NCBI GenBank assembly: GCA_910584065.1 | Contig: CAJTZN010000021.1 | Location: 1-58,283 of the forward strand | From: an uncultured Eubacterium sp. | GTDB lineage: Bacteria > Bacillota > Clostridia > Lachnospirales > Lachnospiraceae | Direction: 5' to 3' | Length of the DNA: 58,283 nucleotides | Shown: positions 7,537 to 16,818 of the stretch, piece by piece | Layout of the letters: every line of letters begins with the position of its first letter | Position numbering within the stretch: the stretch's first letter is position 1 | Made by a program: the position numbers and the translations under genes | The notes under the pieces: generated by a model | What the model saw: the letters and a program-made list of their open reading frames with translations, nothing else | Database searches by the model: none | What the model was told of the DNA's origin: nothing

Positions 7537-10500
7537 CTATGCCTCACTCCCTGCCAACTGCAGATACAGCTGTGCCCGCACGGACTGCTCTCCTTCATAC
7601 TTTGCAAACATCTCCGCCATATTCAGGCAAAACATTTTTTTATGGAAGATATCATTTTGAAGTATATGAAACATCAGGTAATCTGACACGTTAGTCCTCA
7701 CGATATAGTCGTAAACCTCCTGCCAGTACGTTTCAGGTAATGAAAATTCCAATCTCCTTAAATAATACTTCAAATGAACATAATGTGCCGCCAGTTCATC
7801 CATATCCAACGTCAGGTCAAGTACGGTTGGCGTTATCTCCTTTTTTGCCTCACTGTAAAATACCTGAATCATCCGCAGCACGATGTTTCCCAATTTCCCA
7901 CGCGCCTCTCCATCCAGCTGCAGCAACAACTCTTCCACCTGCCGGATCTCTCCCTGCCTCAGCAGGGATTGAATACTTTTCTCTAAACAGGAAAGCAGCT
8001 GATACCACAATTTTTTCGGGTTCCCGACACAGACCATTGACGTGACCTGCATCATTTTCAACGTTATACTTCCGCTAAAAATATCTGCCCAAATTTCCTC
8101 CCACGCCGCACCGTCCGAAGTAAAATACATCCTACGGAGCAAACTTATTAACTTCTCATATCTCACTCGAAAGGTTTCAAAGGCATTTGGATCCGGCCAT
8201 AAAGTCTTCCCTGTTTTTCTTATTTCCTCCTGTCTTGTGAGTAAAAACAGCGCTGTCAACGACAATTTTTCATCTAAATGATCTTCTCCTAACTGCTTCA
8301 GACGCTCATTCACCTGTTCAAAATCACTCTCCACAAAAATTTCCCAAATACCTTTACGCGCCATCCCTATTTCTTCATTCGACCGGCACTTGTCCCACAC
8401 GCAATCAGCACAACGACTGGCATCGTAAAACACCCATCTATTCTCTTTCGACACACTGGGAACCACGATACGATATCCCCTGTTTTTCATGCCCTTACAC
8501 GGTGGCTGATCATCATCCCAGAGAACATCATACTGCGTCGCTATAAACATATCGGCAATTTCTGCTACGTTGATCCATTTCCTTTCTCTCTTTTCGGAAT
8601 AACGGAGTACCTGTGACGAAACGCCATGACATATTTCCGCTGTCCCGGCATCCCATTCCTCATCATCTGCCGGTGGCGCGATTTCTCTCCGCCCAAGCAC
8701 GCCTGCCATCCCAATCGAAGGATCCTCAAAAAGTTCCAACAGGTCCGAAATCATATTTCTATTCACAACCCGCACACCCGCACGCAGGTAAACTTTGTAT
8801 TTGGCGTCCGTCTGAGCCATCGCCCGATTGTATCCGTTTGCCAGAGACGAAGTATCCTGGATCACAGATATTTCTGTTTCATACCCTTCCGGCACGACGA
8901 TCCTCTCCACATACCATCGGCTGTCTTTTGCTTCTTCTTCATTATCCGTACATATGATAAAACAGAACTTCTTTTCATTTAAGCACGGTATTCCATCTCC
9001 CTCTTCATCCGCCAACCGAGCATACAATTCAGCCCGCGCACAATGCTGTCCTTCATTTTTCGCAAAAAGATGTGCTAAGTTTTTATATGCTTTTTTCCGA
9101 TATGGAACATCCTCCATAATTAATGCTGTTATAAAAACATCTGAAACCCCGATTCGGGTCATATATTCATAAAGTTCCCGCTCGCATACATCAAAACGTC
9201 CAAATTCAAGCCGTCTGATATAATCTTCCATTCTTTCATAATGGAGGATCAGTTCCGAGGCATCATAAGAAAAATCTAAAATCGTATACTCGATACCGCT
9301 TTTTTGCTCCAACCGGCATATAGAAATCACTTTCCGCAAAAGTCTTTCTCTGATCCCGCATTCTTCATCTTTCAACTGATCTATCATCTGCCCTGCTTTT
9401 TCTATGCAGCCCTTTCTGATCAGTGATGAGAGTAACTCCTGAAAACGAGCAAATACTATTTCCCTGAGACCAGTTGAATCAAAGACACAACATTTGATCA
9501 CATTACACACTACCCTCATCGTTATCTTTCCGCTTAAAAGTTTCTCCTGTATGAGCTGCCATAATCCTTCGGGATCTTCCCCATAATACATTCGTCTCAG
9601 TATAAACTTAACTTCGTTCCACTCTTCCATAAACACTGACAGTTCCTGTGGCTCCACGTAAGTAGCACTGTTCATTACTGAAAGTTCTTCCGACAACACC
9701 AAAAAGAATAACTGTATATAGCTGCACTGGGTATCCATCATCCTTTCCGCAGTCATTCCCTGTAAATACTGATTTGTGTTTACATAATCGCCCGCTTCAA
9801 ACAACTCCTTAGCCATTCGGCGCTTTTCACGCACATCCTCGTTTAACCGGGCAAAATGCAGCGGTTTATAGACATAGCCCTTGTCCGCATGTATATGACA
9901 AAATAAATTCCGGTATCTATCCCATTCATAGTATTCACTCTGTCCGGGATCGTGAAAACACCATAAGGTATCTCTGCTTATACGCGGTACGGCCAGACGG
10001 TATCCTGCCTGCGTAAAATTGACTGACTGAGATATATCATAAAAATCCCAACCGTCAAAATTTTTCTCATCCCATGCCAGGTCATACTGTGTAGCCATAA
10101 ACATTCCATCAATAGCGACTACATCCATATAGTCCTCTTCCGAAGCGTAATTATAGTTATTATAAAATGTCTTTACCGCATTACAAACTTCGACGCCGCC
10201 AGTATCCCAGGTAACCGTGTATTCCGCTGCCGGCAAGAACTCCCTTTTTCCCAGAACCCCAACCATCCCGATCGAATCCTCTTGAAATATATTCAGCAAA
10301 GAAGCGAGAATATTCCGGTTCACAATGAACACATCCTGATGCAGGTAAATCTTATACTTTGCATCTGATTTCCCCATTGCCTGATTATATCCATTTGTCA
10401 TAGACGAAGCATTCCGGATGACAAGAGTCTCCCTTTCAAACCCCTCCGGCATGGAAAGACGGTTGATATACCACAGGCACTCTTCCAAATACGTTTCATC

Positions 10501-11280
10501 ATTCGCGCAGATGATAAAGCAGAATTTGTGGTCGTTTACTTTCTTATTTTCATTTTCCAAACAAAGATCCACAGGCGTCTCTCTCTGATCAGTATGCTCT
10601 TCCATCCATTTATTATAGTAGTCCTTATATTCCCTCACGAAAACACGGCGCCATTTATCATAATCAGCCATATTTAACAGATCATTTTCGTGCAGACACC
10701 AGGGCATATCCATATACGGTACGACTACTTTATACCCAGCCTTCCAAAATTCCACACTTTGAGACGCGTCATAATAGTCCCATCCCTGAAACAAATCTTC
10801 CCGCCACGGTATATCATATTGGGTCACCATCAAAAGACCATCCAGCGTGATCACTTCCGAAAACTCTCCTTCTGCTCTCGCAAAAAACGAATAATCCCTC
10901 TCATAAACCCGGTCTACCAATATTTCTCCCGTCCGCCGCCAGGTACCGTCTGACCACATCCCTCCGTCTTCCGCAATACTCTCATTTCCGACCACGCCAA
11001 ACATCCCCACCTCGGGATGCTCCTGAAAAATCGCCAGCATCGTTTGCAGAAAATCCGGTTTTATAATAAGCACGTCATGATGCAGGTATACTTTATATTT
11101 TGCGTCCGAAACATTCATTGCCTCATTGTAACCGCTCGTCATGCTCCCTGCCTCGGTAACGACCAAAACCTCGACCTCATAGCCGTCCGGTATTAACAGC
11201 TGCTCAATATATAACCGGCATTCATCCGCCTGGATTCTGTCATTGGAACACATAATAAAACAGATTTTTTGTGGATTCAT
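7537..11280 (-). CDS. Three-module GT2-like glycosyltransferase with helical spacers (1247 residues)
   Basis: Three Glyco_tranf_2_5 modules occur in one chain: residues 1-235 (KICFIMCSND, LHHDVLI), about 250-480 (KFCFIICAND, LHQDVFI) and about 768-960 (KFCFIICTDN). Modules 2 and 3 are each followed by about 270 residues of alpha-helical sequence with matching features (YYLRRLEF-like and AKxEGxxxxRAxLY-like segments). Module 3 is degenerate: the LHQDVF strand reads LRAGVR and the WDFYDISQSVNF block is lost, so it is probably non-catalytic. Start is the ATG at 11280 after AAGGAG. The architecture equals a fusion of the single-module neighbour with two copies of the next gene's GT-plus-helical layout. 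It may build several linkages of one oligosaccharide, or use the dead module for binding. Confidence 0.82.
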   Translation of the reverse strand: MNPQKICFIMCSNDRIQADECRLYIEQLLIPDGYEVEVLVVTEAGSMTSGYNEAMNVSDAKYKVYLHHDVLIIKPDFLQTMLAIFQEHPEVGMFGVVGNESIAEDGGMWSDGTWRRTGEILVDRVYERDYSFFARAEGEFSEVITLDGLLMVTQYDIPWREDLFQGWDYYDASQSVEFWKAGYKVVVPYMDMPWCLHENDLLNMADYDKWRRVFVREYKDYYNKWMEEHTDQRETPVDLCLENENKKVNDHKFCFIICANDETYLEECLWYINRLSMPEGFERETLVIRNASSMTNGYNQAMGKSDAKYKIYLHQDVFIVNRNILASLLNIFQEDSIGMVGVLGKREFLPAAEYTVTWDTGGVEVCNAVKTFYNNYNYASEEDYMDVVAIDGMFMATQYDLAWDEKNFDGWDFYDISQSVNFTQAGYRLAVPRISRDTLWCFHDPGQSEYYEWDRYRNLFCHIHADKGYVYKPLHFARLNEDVREKRRMAKELFEAGDYVNTNQYLQGMTAERMMDTQCSYIQLFFLVLSEELSVMNSATYVEPQELSVFMEEWNEVKFILRRMYYGEDPEGLWQLIQEKLLSGKITMRVVCNVIKCCVFDSTGLREIVFARFQELLSSLIRKGCIEKAGQMIDQLKDEECGIRERLLRKVISICRLEQKSGIEYTILDFSYDASELILHYERMEDYIRRLEFGRFDVCERELYEYMTRIGVSDVFITALIMEDVPYRKKAYKNLAHLFAKNEGQHCARAELYARLADEEGDGIPCLNEKKFCFIICTDNEEEAKDSRWYVERIVVPEGYETEISVIQDTSSLANGYNRAMAQTDAKYKVYLRAGVRVVNRNMISDLLELFEDPSIGMAGVLGRREIAPPADDEEWDAGTAEICHGVSSQVLRYSEKRERKWINVAEIADMFIATQYDVLWDDDQPPCKGMKNRGYRIVVPSVSKENRWVFYDASRCADCVWDKCRSNEEIGMARKGIWEIFVESDFEQVNERLKQLGEDHLDEKLSLTALFLLTRQEEIRKTGKTLWPDPNAFETFRVRYEKLISLLRRMYFTSDGAAWEEIWADIFSGSITLKMMQVTSMVCVGNPKKLWYQLLSCLEKSIQSLLRQGEIRQVEELLLQLDGEARGKLGNIVLRMIQVFYSEAKKEITPTVLDLTLDMDELAAHYVHLKYYLRRLEFSLPETYWQEVYDYIVRTNVSDYLMFHILQNDIFHKKMFCLNMAEMFAKYEGEQSVRAQLYLQLAGSEA

Positions 11281-11304
11281 CTGAGTTCTCCTTATAACTT
11301 TGTC

Positions 11305-12858
11305 TTACTTTTCTGCCAACCCGTGATATAATCTGGCCCGCAGGGAATCCGCCCCTTCCATTTTTGCAAATAATCCTGACAGATTCCGGCAACACTCCTC
11401 CTTGTAAAATATATTATTTTGCAATAGATAGAGGATCATATAGTCCGAAACGCCCGTCTGTCTGCCGTACTCATAAAACTCCAGCCACGTCTGTTCTGGC
11501 AGCCCAAATTCTAAACGACGCAGATAAAGCTTCACACGGATAAAATGCTCCACCAGTTCATTCGCATCCAACGAAACATCAAATACAGTCGAGGACACGT
11601 TTTTCTCGAGTTCCTTGCGAAATATACCGATTAAGATGAGCAAAACATTCCCGGTTTTTCCTCTCTTGTCCTTGTCCAGCTGCAATAACAGCTGTTCTGC
11701 CTTCAAAATGTCGCCCTGCCTGATAAGGGAACGGATCTCTTCCTCATATTTGCCGATCACATCTCCCCAAAGACGATTCGGTTCACCGACACACACATAA
11801 ACGACTGCCCATACCATCTTCATCGTAATCTTACCCTGATATAGCATTTCCCTTATGATCTGCCAGGCATCCTCTTTCACTGCTGGTACCTCACTGAAAT
11901 ACATGCGCCGGCACATATGCTTCACCTCATCAAAAACTTCTATAAAATCATCCAATTCAGCTTCTTTGGAATAGCTTGCTTCCCCCATCGTCGCAATCTC
12001 TTCCTGACGGATGGATATAAAAAGAGCCACATAACACAACCGCAGATCCAACTGATCCTCGCCCAGACAATTCAACAGTTCATTTGTCTTCTCCAAATCT
12101 CCTGCCTGAAATACCTTTAAAATATCACGCCTCTGATCACTGAGATCCTCATTTCTCTGCAATCTCCCCTGATCCCTGTACTCATACCCCAGTGCCCGGT
12201 ATTTGTTACAGAACACTCTGCGGTAACGTTCCCACGCATCGTATACACTGCGGCCCTTATCATGATAAACCCATATTTCTTCCTTCGTTCGTATCCAGGG
12301 AACGACAACCCGGAAGCCAGCCTGTTTAAAGTTGACCGACTGTGATATATCATAAAAATCCCAACCGTCAAATGCCTCTTCCTCCCACGGCAAATCGTAT
12401 TGGGTCGCCATCAAAACACCATCTATACATACTACATCCGCTAATCTCTCCGTTCCTTCTCCTTTATCCTCTCCGATCAGATAATGAGAATTGGTACCCG
12501 CACTGACTTCGGCCCCCCCTATATCCCAAATTAATGTATAATCTGCTCCTGCCGAAAAATCACAAGTTCCCACTGCGCCAACCATGCCGATCACAGGATC
12601 CTGAAAAATATCCAATAAATCCTGAAGTAGGCTCCGATTCAGGATAAAAACATCCTGATGCAGGTAAATCTTATATTTCGCATCTGATTCCACCATCACC
12701 CGGTTATAACCGCTCGTCATGGATTTCGCATCCCGGATCACCCTACACTCACATTCATATCCCTCCGGCACGGGCAACTGATCGATATACCATAAACACT
12801 CTTCCAAAAACCTTTCCTTATTCGCACAGATGATAAAACAAAATTTATGCTCGTTCAT
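11305..12858 (-). CDS. GT2-like glycosyltransferase with C-terminal helical domain
   Basis: Residues 1-235 are a Glyco_tranf_2_5 module (KFCFIICANK, DAKSMTSGYNRVM, AKYKIYLHQDVFI, DGVLMATQYDLPW, WDFYDISQSVNF) with all landmarks intact. Residues 250-517 are helical and closely resemble the helical stretches after modules 2 and 3 of the downstream 1247-residue protein, for example KLYLRRLEFGLPEQTW and GLFAKMEGADSLRARLYHGLA. The two genes are 24 bases apart and presumably co-transcribed. Start is the ATG at 12858. The enzyme is most likely one of a set that extends a flagellin glycan; sugar specificity cannot be deduced. Confidence 0.8.
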   Translation of the reverse strand: MNEHKFCFIICANKERFLEECLWYIDQLPVPEGYECECRVIRDAKSMTSGYNRVMVESDAKYKIYLHQDVFILNRSLLQDLLDIFQDPVIGMVGAVGTCDFSAGADYTLIWDIGGAEVSAGTNSHYLIGEDKGEGTERLADVVCIDGVLMATQYDLPWEEEAFDGWDFYDISQSVNFKQAGFRVVVPWIRTKEEIWVYHDKGRSVYDAWERYRRVFCNKYRALGYEYRDQGRLQRNEDLSDQRRDILKVFQAGDLEKTNELLNCLGEDQLDLRLCYVALFISIRQEEIATMGEASYSKEAELDDFIEVFDEVKHMCRRMYFSEVPAVKEDAWQIIREMLYQGKITMKMVWAVVYVCVGEPNRLWGDVIGKYEEEIRSLIRQGDILKAEQLLLQLDKDKRGKTGNVLLILIGIFRKELEKNVSSTVFDVSLDANELVEHFIRVKLYLRRLEFGLPEQTWLEFYEYGRQTGVSDYMILYLLQNNIFYKEECCRNLSGLFAKMEGADSLRARLYHGLAEK

Positions 12859-12879
12859 CTTCCACTCGTCCTTCCTCGC

Positions 12880-14007
12880 TCACGCATTGTCCGAAAATAC
12901 GGTATTAAATATCGTAACCGCCCGCTCCCGATAAGAATGGAACTCTCTCACCGCCTGCTGTCCCGCGCGGGCGATTTCCGCCCGTTCCTCTTCATGTTCC
13001 AGATAATAGGCAATCTTCTCCAATAATTCTTTCTCATTCACAAATGTCTCCAAATGCTCGCCGATCACAAAATTTTCCGCCATCTCCGGCTGAAAGTTTG
13101 TCAGTACGAACCCTCCCGCCGCCATGATCTCAAATACCTCCTGCGGCACTCCCGATGAAACAGACCGATGGGTGAGATGCAGATTGATCCGGCTTTTTTG
13201 GTATATTTCCCTTCGATCTTCCCATGACTGCGGCATTTCATGTACACATACATCCGGTAACCAGCTAACCTCACCCTCCGTATAAACATGTGTTTCAAAT
13301 TGCTCTGAGATCATCTTCAAAATCCGCTGCCTCTCAAGCCCTGTCACCTTATTTCCCAAAACCGTCTCTGCCATAAAACCGCACTCCATCCCAGCCATGT
13401 TATGATCAGGAATCTTTCCCGACGGCATACTCTGATTCAATTCCTTCATAACATCTTTCGGTAATGCCACTTCCAACAGGTTATATCCATAAATACGCAC
13501 CTGCGTCCTGATCAGTGCATCCAGATATCCCTGTGCATACTCAGACAAGCCTTCTGCCTGATCAAACGTGCCCTCTTTCTGGCACAGTGATCCGACGAAG
13601 GATACCGCTGCCTTCTCTCCTTCCATATCATCCTGCGAAAACCATTGGGCATGTACCCCCAAAGGCAGATGAAAACACCTGTCAGGAACAACCTGTTGGA
13701 GCCGCTGGCAGACTCCACGATCAAAACAGAAAATAAAATTGCAGGGATTGGCAATAGACGGGTGAAATAACGACTCATCCGGCAATTGTACGATATAAGA
13801 AAGATAGGGAATCAATACCTCCTGACAGATTGCTGAAACCTCGGGAGAAAAATTCACCGTAAATACAAATAAATATTCTTTCTCTTTCCATTTTCTCCCT
13901 TTCAGATCATTCAAACTGATCTCATCCATATCAAGACCTGCACTTCGAAACCCTTCTAATATTCCGCACTCCGGATTACCAATGTCAACACATGCTAACG
14001 CTTTCAT
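12880..14007 (-). CDS. CgeB-like GT-B glycosyltransferase
   Basis: About 375 residues with the CgeB/Glyco_trans_1_2 pattern: an N-terminal domain naming the peptide-like FVFTVNFSPEVSAICQ and FCFDRGVCQRL segments, the HLPLGVHAQWF linker, VSFVGSLCQKEGTFD, and the C-terminal nucleotide-sugar half with SGVPQEVFEIMAAGGFVLTN and a YYLEHEEERAEIARAGQQAV helix. Start is the ATG at 14007, 5 bases after GGAGG; earlier GTG/ATG codons lack a binding site. It lies first in a run of minus-strand glycosyltransferase genes and faces a divergent small gene across a 96-base AT-rich gap. CgeB-family enzymes glycosylate spore or flagellar surface structures; here flagellin is the likely target. Confidence 0.8.
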   Translation of the reverse strand: MKALACVDIGNPECGILEGFRSAGLDMDEISLNDLKGRKWKEKEYLFVFTVNFSPEVSAICQEVLIPYLSYIVQLPDESLFHPSIANPCNFIFCFDRGVCQRLQQVVPDRCFHLPLGVHAQWFSQDDMEGEKAAVSFVGSLCQKEGTFDQAEGLSEYAQGYLDALIRTQVRIYGYNLLEVALPKDVMKELNQSMPSGKIPDHNMAGMECGFMAETVLGNKVTGLERQRILKMISEQFETHVYTEGEVSWLPDVCVHEMPQSWEDRREIYQKSRINLHLTHRSVSSGVPQEVFEIMAAGGFVLTNFQPEMAENFVIGEHLETFVNEKELLEKIAYYLEHEEERAEIARAGQQAVREFHSYRERAVTIFNTVFSDNA

Positions 14008-14103
14008 CTTTTCCTCCATCACTAAAGATATATTTTTAGACTTCCATTTTTTTTCATTGTTTGTTATAATAAATCATATAATATTCGTTTAGGAGGTCTA
14101 CCC
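14008..14103. promoter_or_regulatory. AT-rich divergent promoter region
   Basis: This is a 96-base gap between a minus-strand and a plus-strand gene, and it is extremely AT-rich. On the plus strand two TATAAT hexamers occur (14065-14070 and 14077-14082), followed by AGGAGG at 14091-14096. No convincing -35 hexamer pairs with either. The minus strand has TATTAT/TATAAC-like sequences but no clear partner. A divergent promoter is likely; its exact elements are uncertain. Confidence 0.45.
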
Positions 14104-14565
14104 GTGAAACAAATTACGATAATCTATAATGTTATGCTTGGCGATGAGCAAAAAACTCTGGCAGCCCATCTGTCCTCTGTCTTAAAAAAATGCAACTATG
14201 AAACAAAAATAGTTCCCATCCAGACGGATACCGATACGGACAACCTGATCCAAAGCACAACCCCCGAAACATGCCAGCTTATTCTTTCAGTAAATATGGC
14301 AGGATACAATCTGCTAAGCACGGACTCTGCTCCATCTTTGAATCACCTGACGGTAAACATTGTAAACTATATCAATTATCCGCCTGAAATTTTTGATCTT
14401 ACATTTGATATGCGGATAAATTACACCATGTCATTTCTTTTTAGCAGCAAAGAAGCTGCCGATTATGTGACAAAAAATCATCCCCGGCTTCGAAATGTGT
14501 TTTTCTCGTCATCCATCGACGACTTTCTGCCGGTCTATCTGGAAGAACTTGACTGGCGGTACTGA
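14104..14565 (+). CDS. Unidentified 153-residue protein on the opposite strand
   Basis: A GTG start preceded by AGGAGG 7 bases upstream and two TATAAT boxes supports a real gene. I do not recognise the protein. It begins with a beta strand, MKQITIIYNVML, then alternates helix and strand like a Rossmann domain (TCQLILSVNMAGYNLL, LTVNIVNYINYPPEIF), and ends VYLEELDWRY. No membrane segment or signal peptide is visible. The strand/helix order and the NYINYPPEIFDL segment recall the N-terminal domain of CgeB-like glycosyltransferases, so it may be a detached acceptor-side domain. Its last 31 bases overlap the 3' end of the converging glycosyltransferase gene. It is the only plus-strand gene in the first 33 kb. 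Confidence 0.65.
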   Translation: MKQITIIYNVMLGDEQKTLAAHLSSVLKKCNYETKIVPIQTDTDTDNLIQSTTPETCQLILSVNMAGYNLLSTDSAPSLNHLTVNIVNYINYPPEIFDLTFDMRINYTMSFLFSSKEAADYVTKNHPRLRNVFFSSSIDDFLPVYLEELDWRY

Positions 14566-15737
14566 TCGCCGAGAACAATGCGGAACATCTTGTCCAACTG
14601 ATTTTCATAGGAGAAACGCTTCACAGACTCATGTCCGTTATGGGCGATCTCTCTCCTCTCGTCTTCATGTTCCAGATAATATTCCGCCTTCGCAACAGCA
14701 TCTTCTATGCTCTCATAAACGACGCAATCCACGCCGGGCCGGAAGTGTTCCACAAGTTCCTCCTGGTAATTACTGAGCAAAAATCCTCCCGCTCCCATGA
14801 TATCCAGCACACGCAGCGGCATTCCTTTTATGATCTGCTTGTACGTAATGTTCAAATTGATCTTACTCGCCTTAAATACTTTTGGCATGCCATAGTGACT
14901 GCTCACTGTTCCACAAAATTTCACATGCTTCAGAATCTTTTCTTCCTGTGAAGAAAACAGTTTAAACGGATGGCGTTTCGACAATGTTGAGATCAGCAGA
15001 ATCCTCTCACGTCTCGTAATCTCTCTCGCTAAAAGCATCGTAACCCATCCCCGGAATTCATCCCGTGGCGCTTTCCTCGCACCCAAAAATATCGGCAGCT
15101 TTTTTAGCTTCTCCTGCAGTTCATCCAACAACTCCACCGGGATCAGATCATCAATAAAATAATCCCCATAAATCCGATACTGCGTCTCGATCAAACTCTC
15201 AAAATACCCTTTCTCATACTCGTCCAGCACACATCGTAAGGCGCTATAATCAGAAGCATACGTATTGCCGACAAATGAAATCTCTGATGTGAAAATTTCC
15301 TTTTCTTCCGATGTCAACTGAATCTGATCCAATCTCTTTACATTTACTGCCAGAGGAAGATGGTAAACATTTTCAAATCCTCTTTCCTTATAAAACTGGT
15401 ATTGGGACTTATCAAAAACAAACAGATGACTTGTTGGATAATCCAGACGATCTAATACTTGTAATGATAACGGACAATCATACCCCCAGGCAATGTACGG
15501 CACATGTTCCTGATCACATGTGATCGCGACAGAATTCCAGTAATTTAACGAGAATACGGCGTCAAAATTTCCAGTTCTTAAAATTTTCCCAAAATTCCTG
15601 ATAAAATATTCATCTACAATTCCTGTCTCTTTCCCGATTTCACAGGAAAATGTCTCAAAAACAATTCCCATTCGTTTCAACACTTCTTCCACATCACTCT
15701 GCATATAGGCGTTCCACTCATATATAAGCACCCTCAC
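14535..15737 (-). CDS. CgeB-like GT-B glycosyltransferase, first gene after flagellin
   Basis: 400 residues with N-terminal MRVLIYEWNAYMQ, the DAVFSLNYWNSVA and PYIAWGYDCPLSL segments of the DUF3880/CgeB N-domain, LFVFDKSQYQFYKERGF, ISFVGNTY, and a C-terminal Glyco_trans_1_2 half with GMPLRVLDIMGAGGFLLSNY and YYLEHEDERREIAHNGHESV. It uses GTG at 15737 with AAAGGGGA about 10 bases upstream. It is the glycosyltransferase gene nearest to hag but is separated from it by a strong terminator, so it needs its own promoter, which I could not identify in the 58 bases available. The C-terminal RQSSSSR tail is encoded within the overlap with the converging small gene. Its likely role is attaching or extending the flagellin glycan. 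Confidence 0.82.
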   Translation of the reverse strand: MRVLIYEWNAYMQSDVEEVLKRMGIVFETFSCEIGKETGIVDEYFIRNFGKILRTGNFDAVFSLNYWNSVAITCDQEHVPYIAWGYDCPLSLQVLDRLDYPTSHLFVFDKSQYQFYKERGFENVYHLPLAVNVKRLDQIQLTSEEKEIFTSEISFVGNTYASDYSALRCVLDEYEKGYFESLIETQYRIYGDYFIDDLIPVELLDELQEKLKKLPIFLGARKAPRDEFRGWVTMLLAREITRRERILLISTLSKRHPFKLFSSQEEKILKHVKFCGTVSSHYGMPKVFKASKINLNITYKQIIKGMPLRVLDIMGAGGFLLSNYQEELVEHFRPGVDCVVYESIEDAVAKAEYYLEHEDERREIAHNGHESVKRFSYENQLDKMFRIVLGDQYRQSSSSR

Positions 15738-15798
15738 AGTTTACAGTCCCCTTTCAAAAAGTGCCTGAACTCCGACACCAGAATTTTTCAAAATAAGC

Positions 15799-15844
15799 AA
15801 AAAAGTATCCCCGTTAAGTGAAATACTTATATCGGGGATACTTT
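15799..15844 (-). terminator. Rho-independent terminator of flagellin gene
   Basis: A perfect 12-bp stem (AAAGTATCCCCG paired with CGGGGATACTTT) with a 19-base loop is followed on the minus strand by six T residues. It sits about 70 bases after the flagellin stop codon and isolates hag from the glycosyltransferase genes. Confidence 0.9.
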
Positions 15845-15913
15845 CGACTTGCACAAATGTCAACCCGGCATCAAACATACCCACTCGGGTATACTCAAAC
15901 TTTACAAATATGA

Positions 15914-16729
15914 TTACTGTAAGAGTGAAAGTACTCCCTGGTTTGCCTGATTTGCCTGAGCAAGCATCGAAGTAGCTGCCTGCTGAAGGATGCTCTCCTT
16001 GGAGAATCTTGTCATCTCATCAGCCATATCTGTATCACGGATGCGGCTCTCTGCTGACTGCAGGTTCTCTGCTGTGTTGTCATCCACTTTGATAGTGTAC
16101 TCCAAACGATTCTGGATAGCACCCAGTTTAGAACGCATCGTAGACACTTGAGAAAGCATGCTGTCTACTACCGAGATCTTACTGGAGTTTGTAGAACCAC
16201 CAGATGCTGTGATAGAAACCGTGCTCCATGCTGTCGTGGAAATCGTTACGCTGATACCCTGACCACTGTTTGCGCCGATCTGCAGGAACTGTTTGCTGTA
16301 ACTACCATCCAACAGAGTCTTCTTGTTGAACTCAGTATCTGTGTTGATACGCTCATACTCAGCCTTCAGTTCGTCAATCTCATCCTGAATCTTCTGGAAG
16401 TCGTTCTCTTTTGACTTCTCTAATGTACCTGTGTTGGATGCCTGAACTACCAGTTCACGAGTTCTCTGAAGGATAGCGTGCTGCTGCTCCATAGCACCCT
16501 CAGCTGTCTGGATAAGAGAAATACCATCCTGAGCATTGTCAGAAGCTCTGTTCAAGCCACGAACCTGTGCTCTCATCTTCTCGGAAATTGCAAGACCTGC
16601 TGCATCATCAGCTGCGCGGTTTACTCTGTAACCACTTGCCAGTTTCTCTGTAGCTTTTGTAAGATTTCCTCCTACGATTCCCAACTGTCTGTTGGCGTTC
16701 ATTGATGTAATATTGTGCTGTACGATCAT
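15914..16729 (-). CDS. hag: Flagellin
   Basis: A short 271-residue flagellin. Residues 1-140 carry the conserved D0/D1 N-terminus (MIVQHNITSMNANRQLG, EKLASGYRVNRAADDAAGLA, ILQRTRELVVQASN), and residues 195-271 the C-terminal D1/D0 (NRLEYTIKVDDNTAENLQ, ESRIRDTDMADEM, ending QANQGVLSLLQ). The variable centre is reduced to about 40 residues that are strongly Ser/Thr-rich (roughly 155-190), the obvious place for O-glycosylation by the neighbouring enzymes. The segment matching the TLR5-recognised LQRIREL motif reads LQRTREL. RBS AAGGAGG overlaps a CsrA-type motif. The gene is monocistronic: sigma-28-like promoters upstream, terminator downstream. FliS, FliW and CsrA are encoded close by. Confidence 0.97.
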   Translation of the reverse strand: MIVQHNITSMNANRQLGIVGGNLTKATEKLASGYRVNRAADDAAGLAISEKMRAQVRGLNRASDNAQDGISLIQTAEGAMEQQHAILQRTRELVVQASNTGTLEKSKENDFQKIQDEIDELKAEYERINTDTEFNKKTLLDGSYSKQFLQIGANSGQGISVTISTTAWSTVSITASGGSTNSSKISVVDSMLSQVSTMRSKLGAIQNRLEYTIKVDDNTAENLQSAESRIRDTDMADEMTRFSKESILQQAATSMLAQANQANQGVLSLLQ

Positions 16730-16732
16730 AAT

Positions 16733-16748
16733 ACATTCCTCCTTGAAA
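16733..16748 (-). promoter_or_regulatory. Predicted CsrA binding site overlapping the hag ribosome binding site
   Basis: The minus-strand leader reads UUUCAAGGAGGAAUGU just before the start codon. CAAGGA followed by AUGU fits the CsrA consensus core (A-R-GGA) and covers the Shine-Dalgarno sequence, as in the Bacillus subtilis hag leader. csrA and fliW are 4-5 kb upstream. Function is inferred by analogy. Confidence 0.6.
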
Positions 16749-16751
16749 TTT

Positions 16752-16778
16752 GTATCGGCTTCCCTGCCGACATTTTTG
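16752..16778 (-). promoter_or_regulatory. Proximal sigma-28-like promoter of hag
   Basis: Minus-strand CAAA (16775-16778), 15 bases, then GCCGATAC (16752-16759), close to the sigma-28/SigD consensus TAAA-N15-GCCGATAT. It would give a leader of only about 15 bases before the start codon, so it may be a weak or remnant site. Confidence 0.45.
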
Positions 16779-16818
16779 ATTTTGATTTATAATATCTAAA
16801 GCGCTGGCAAACACCGCT

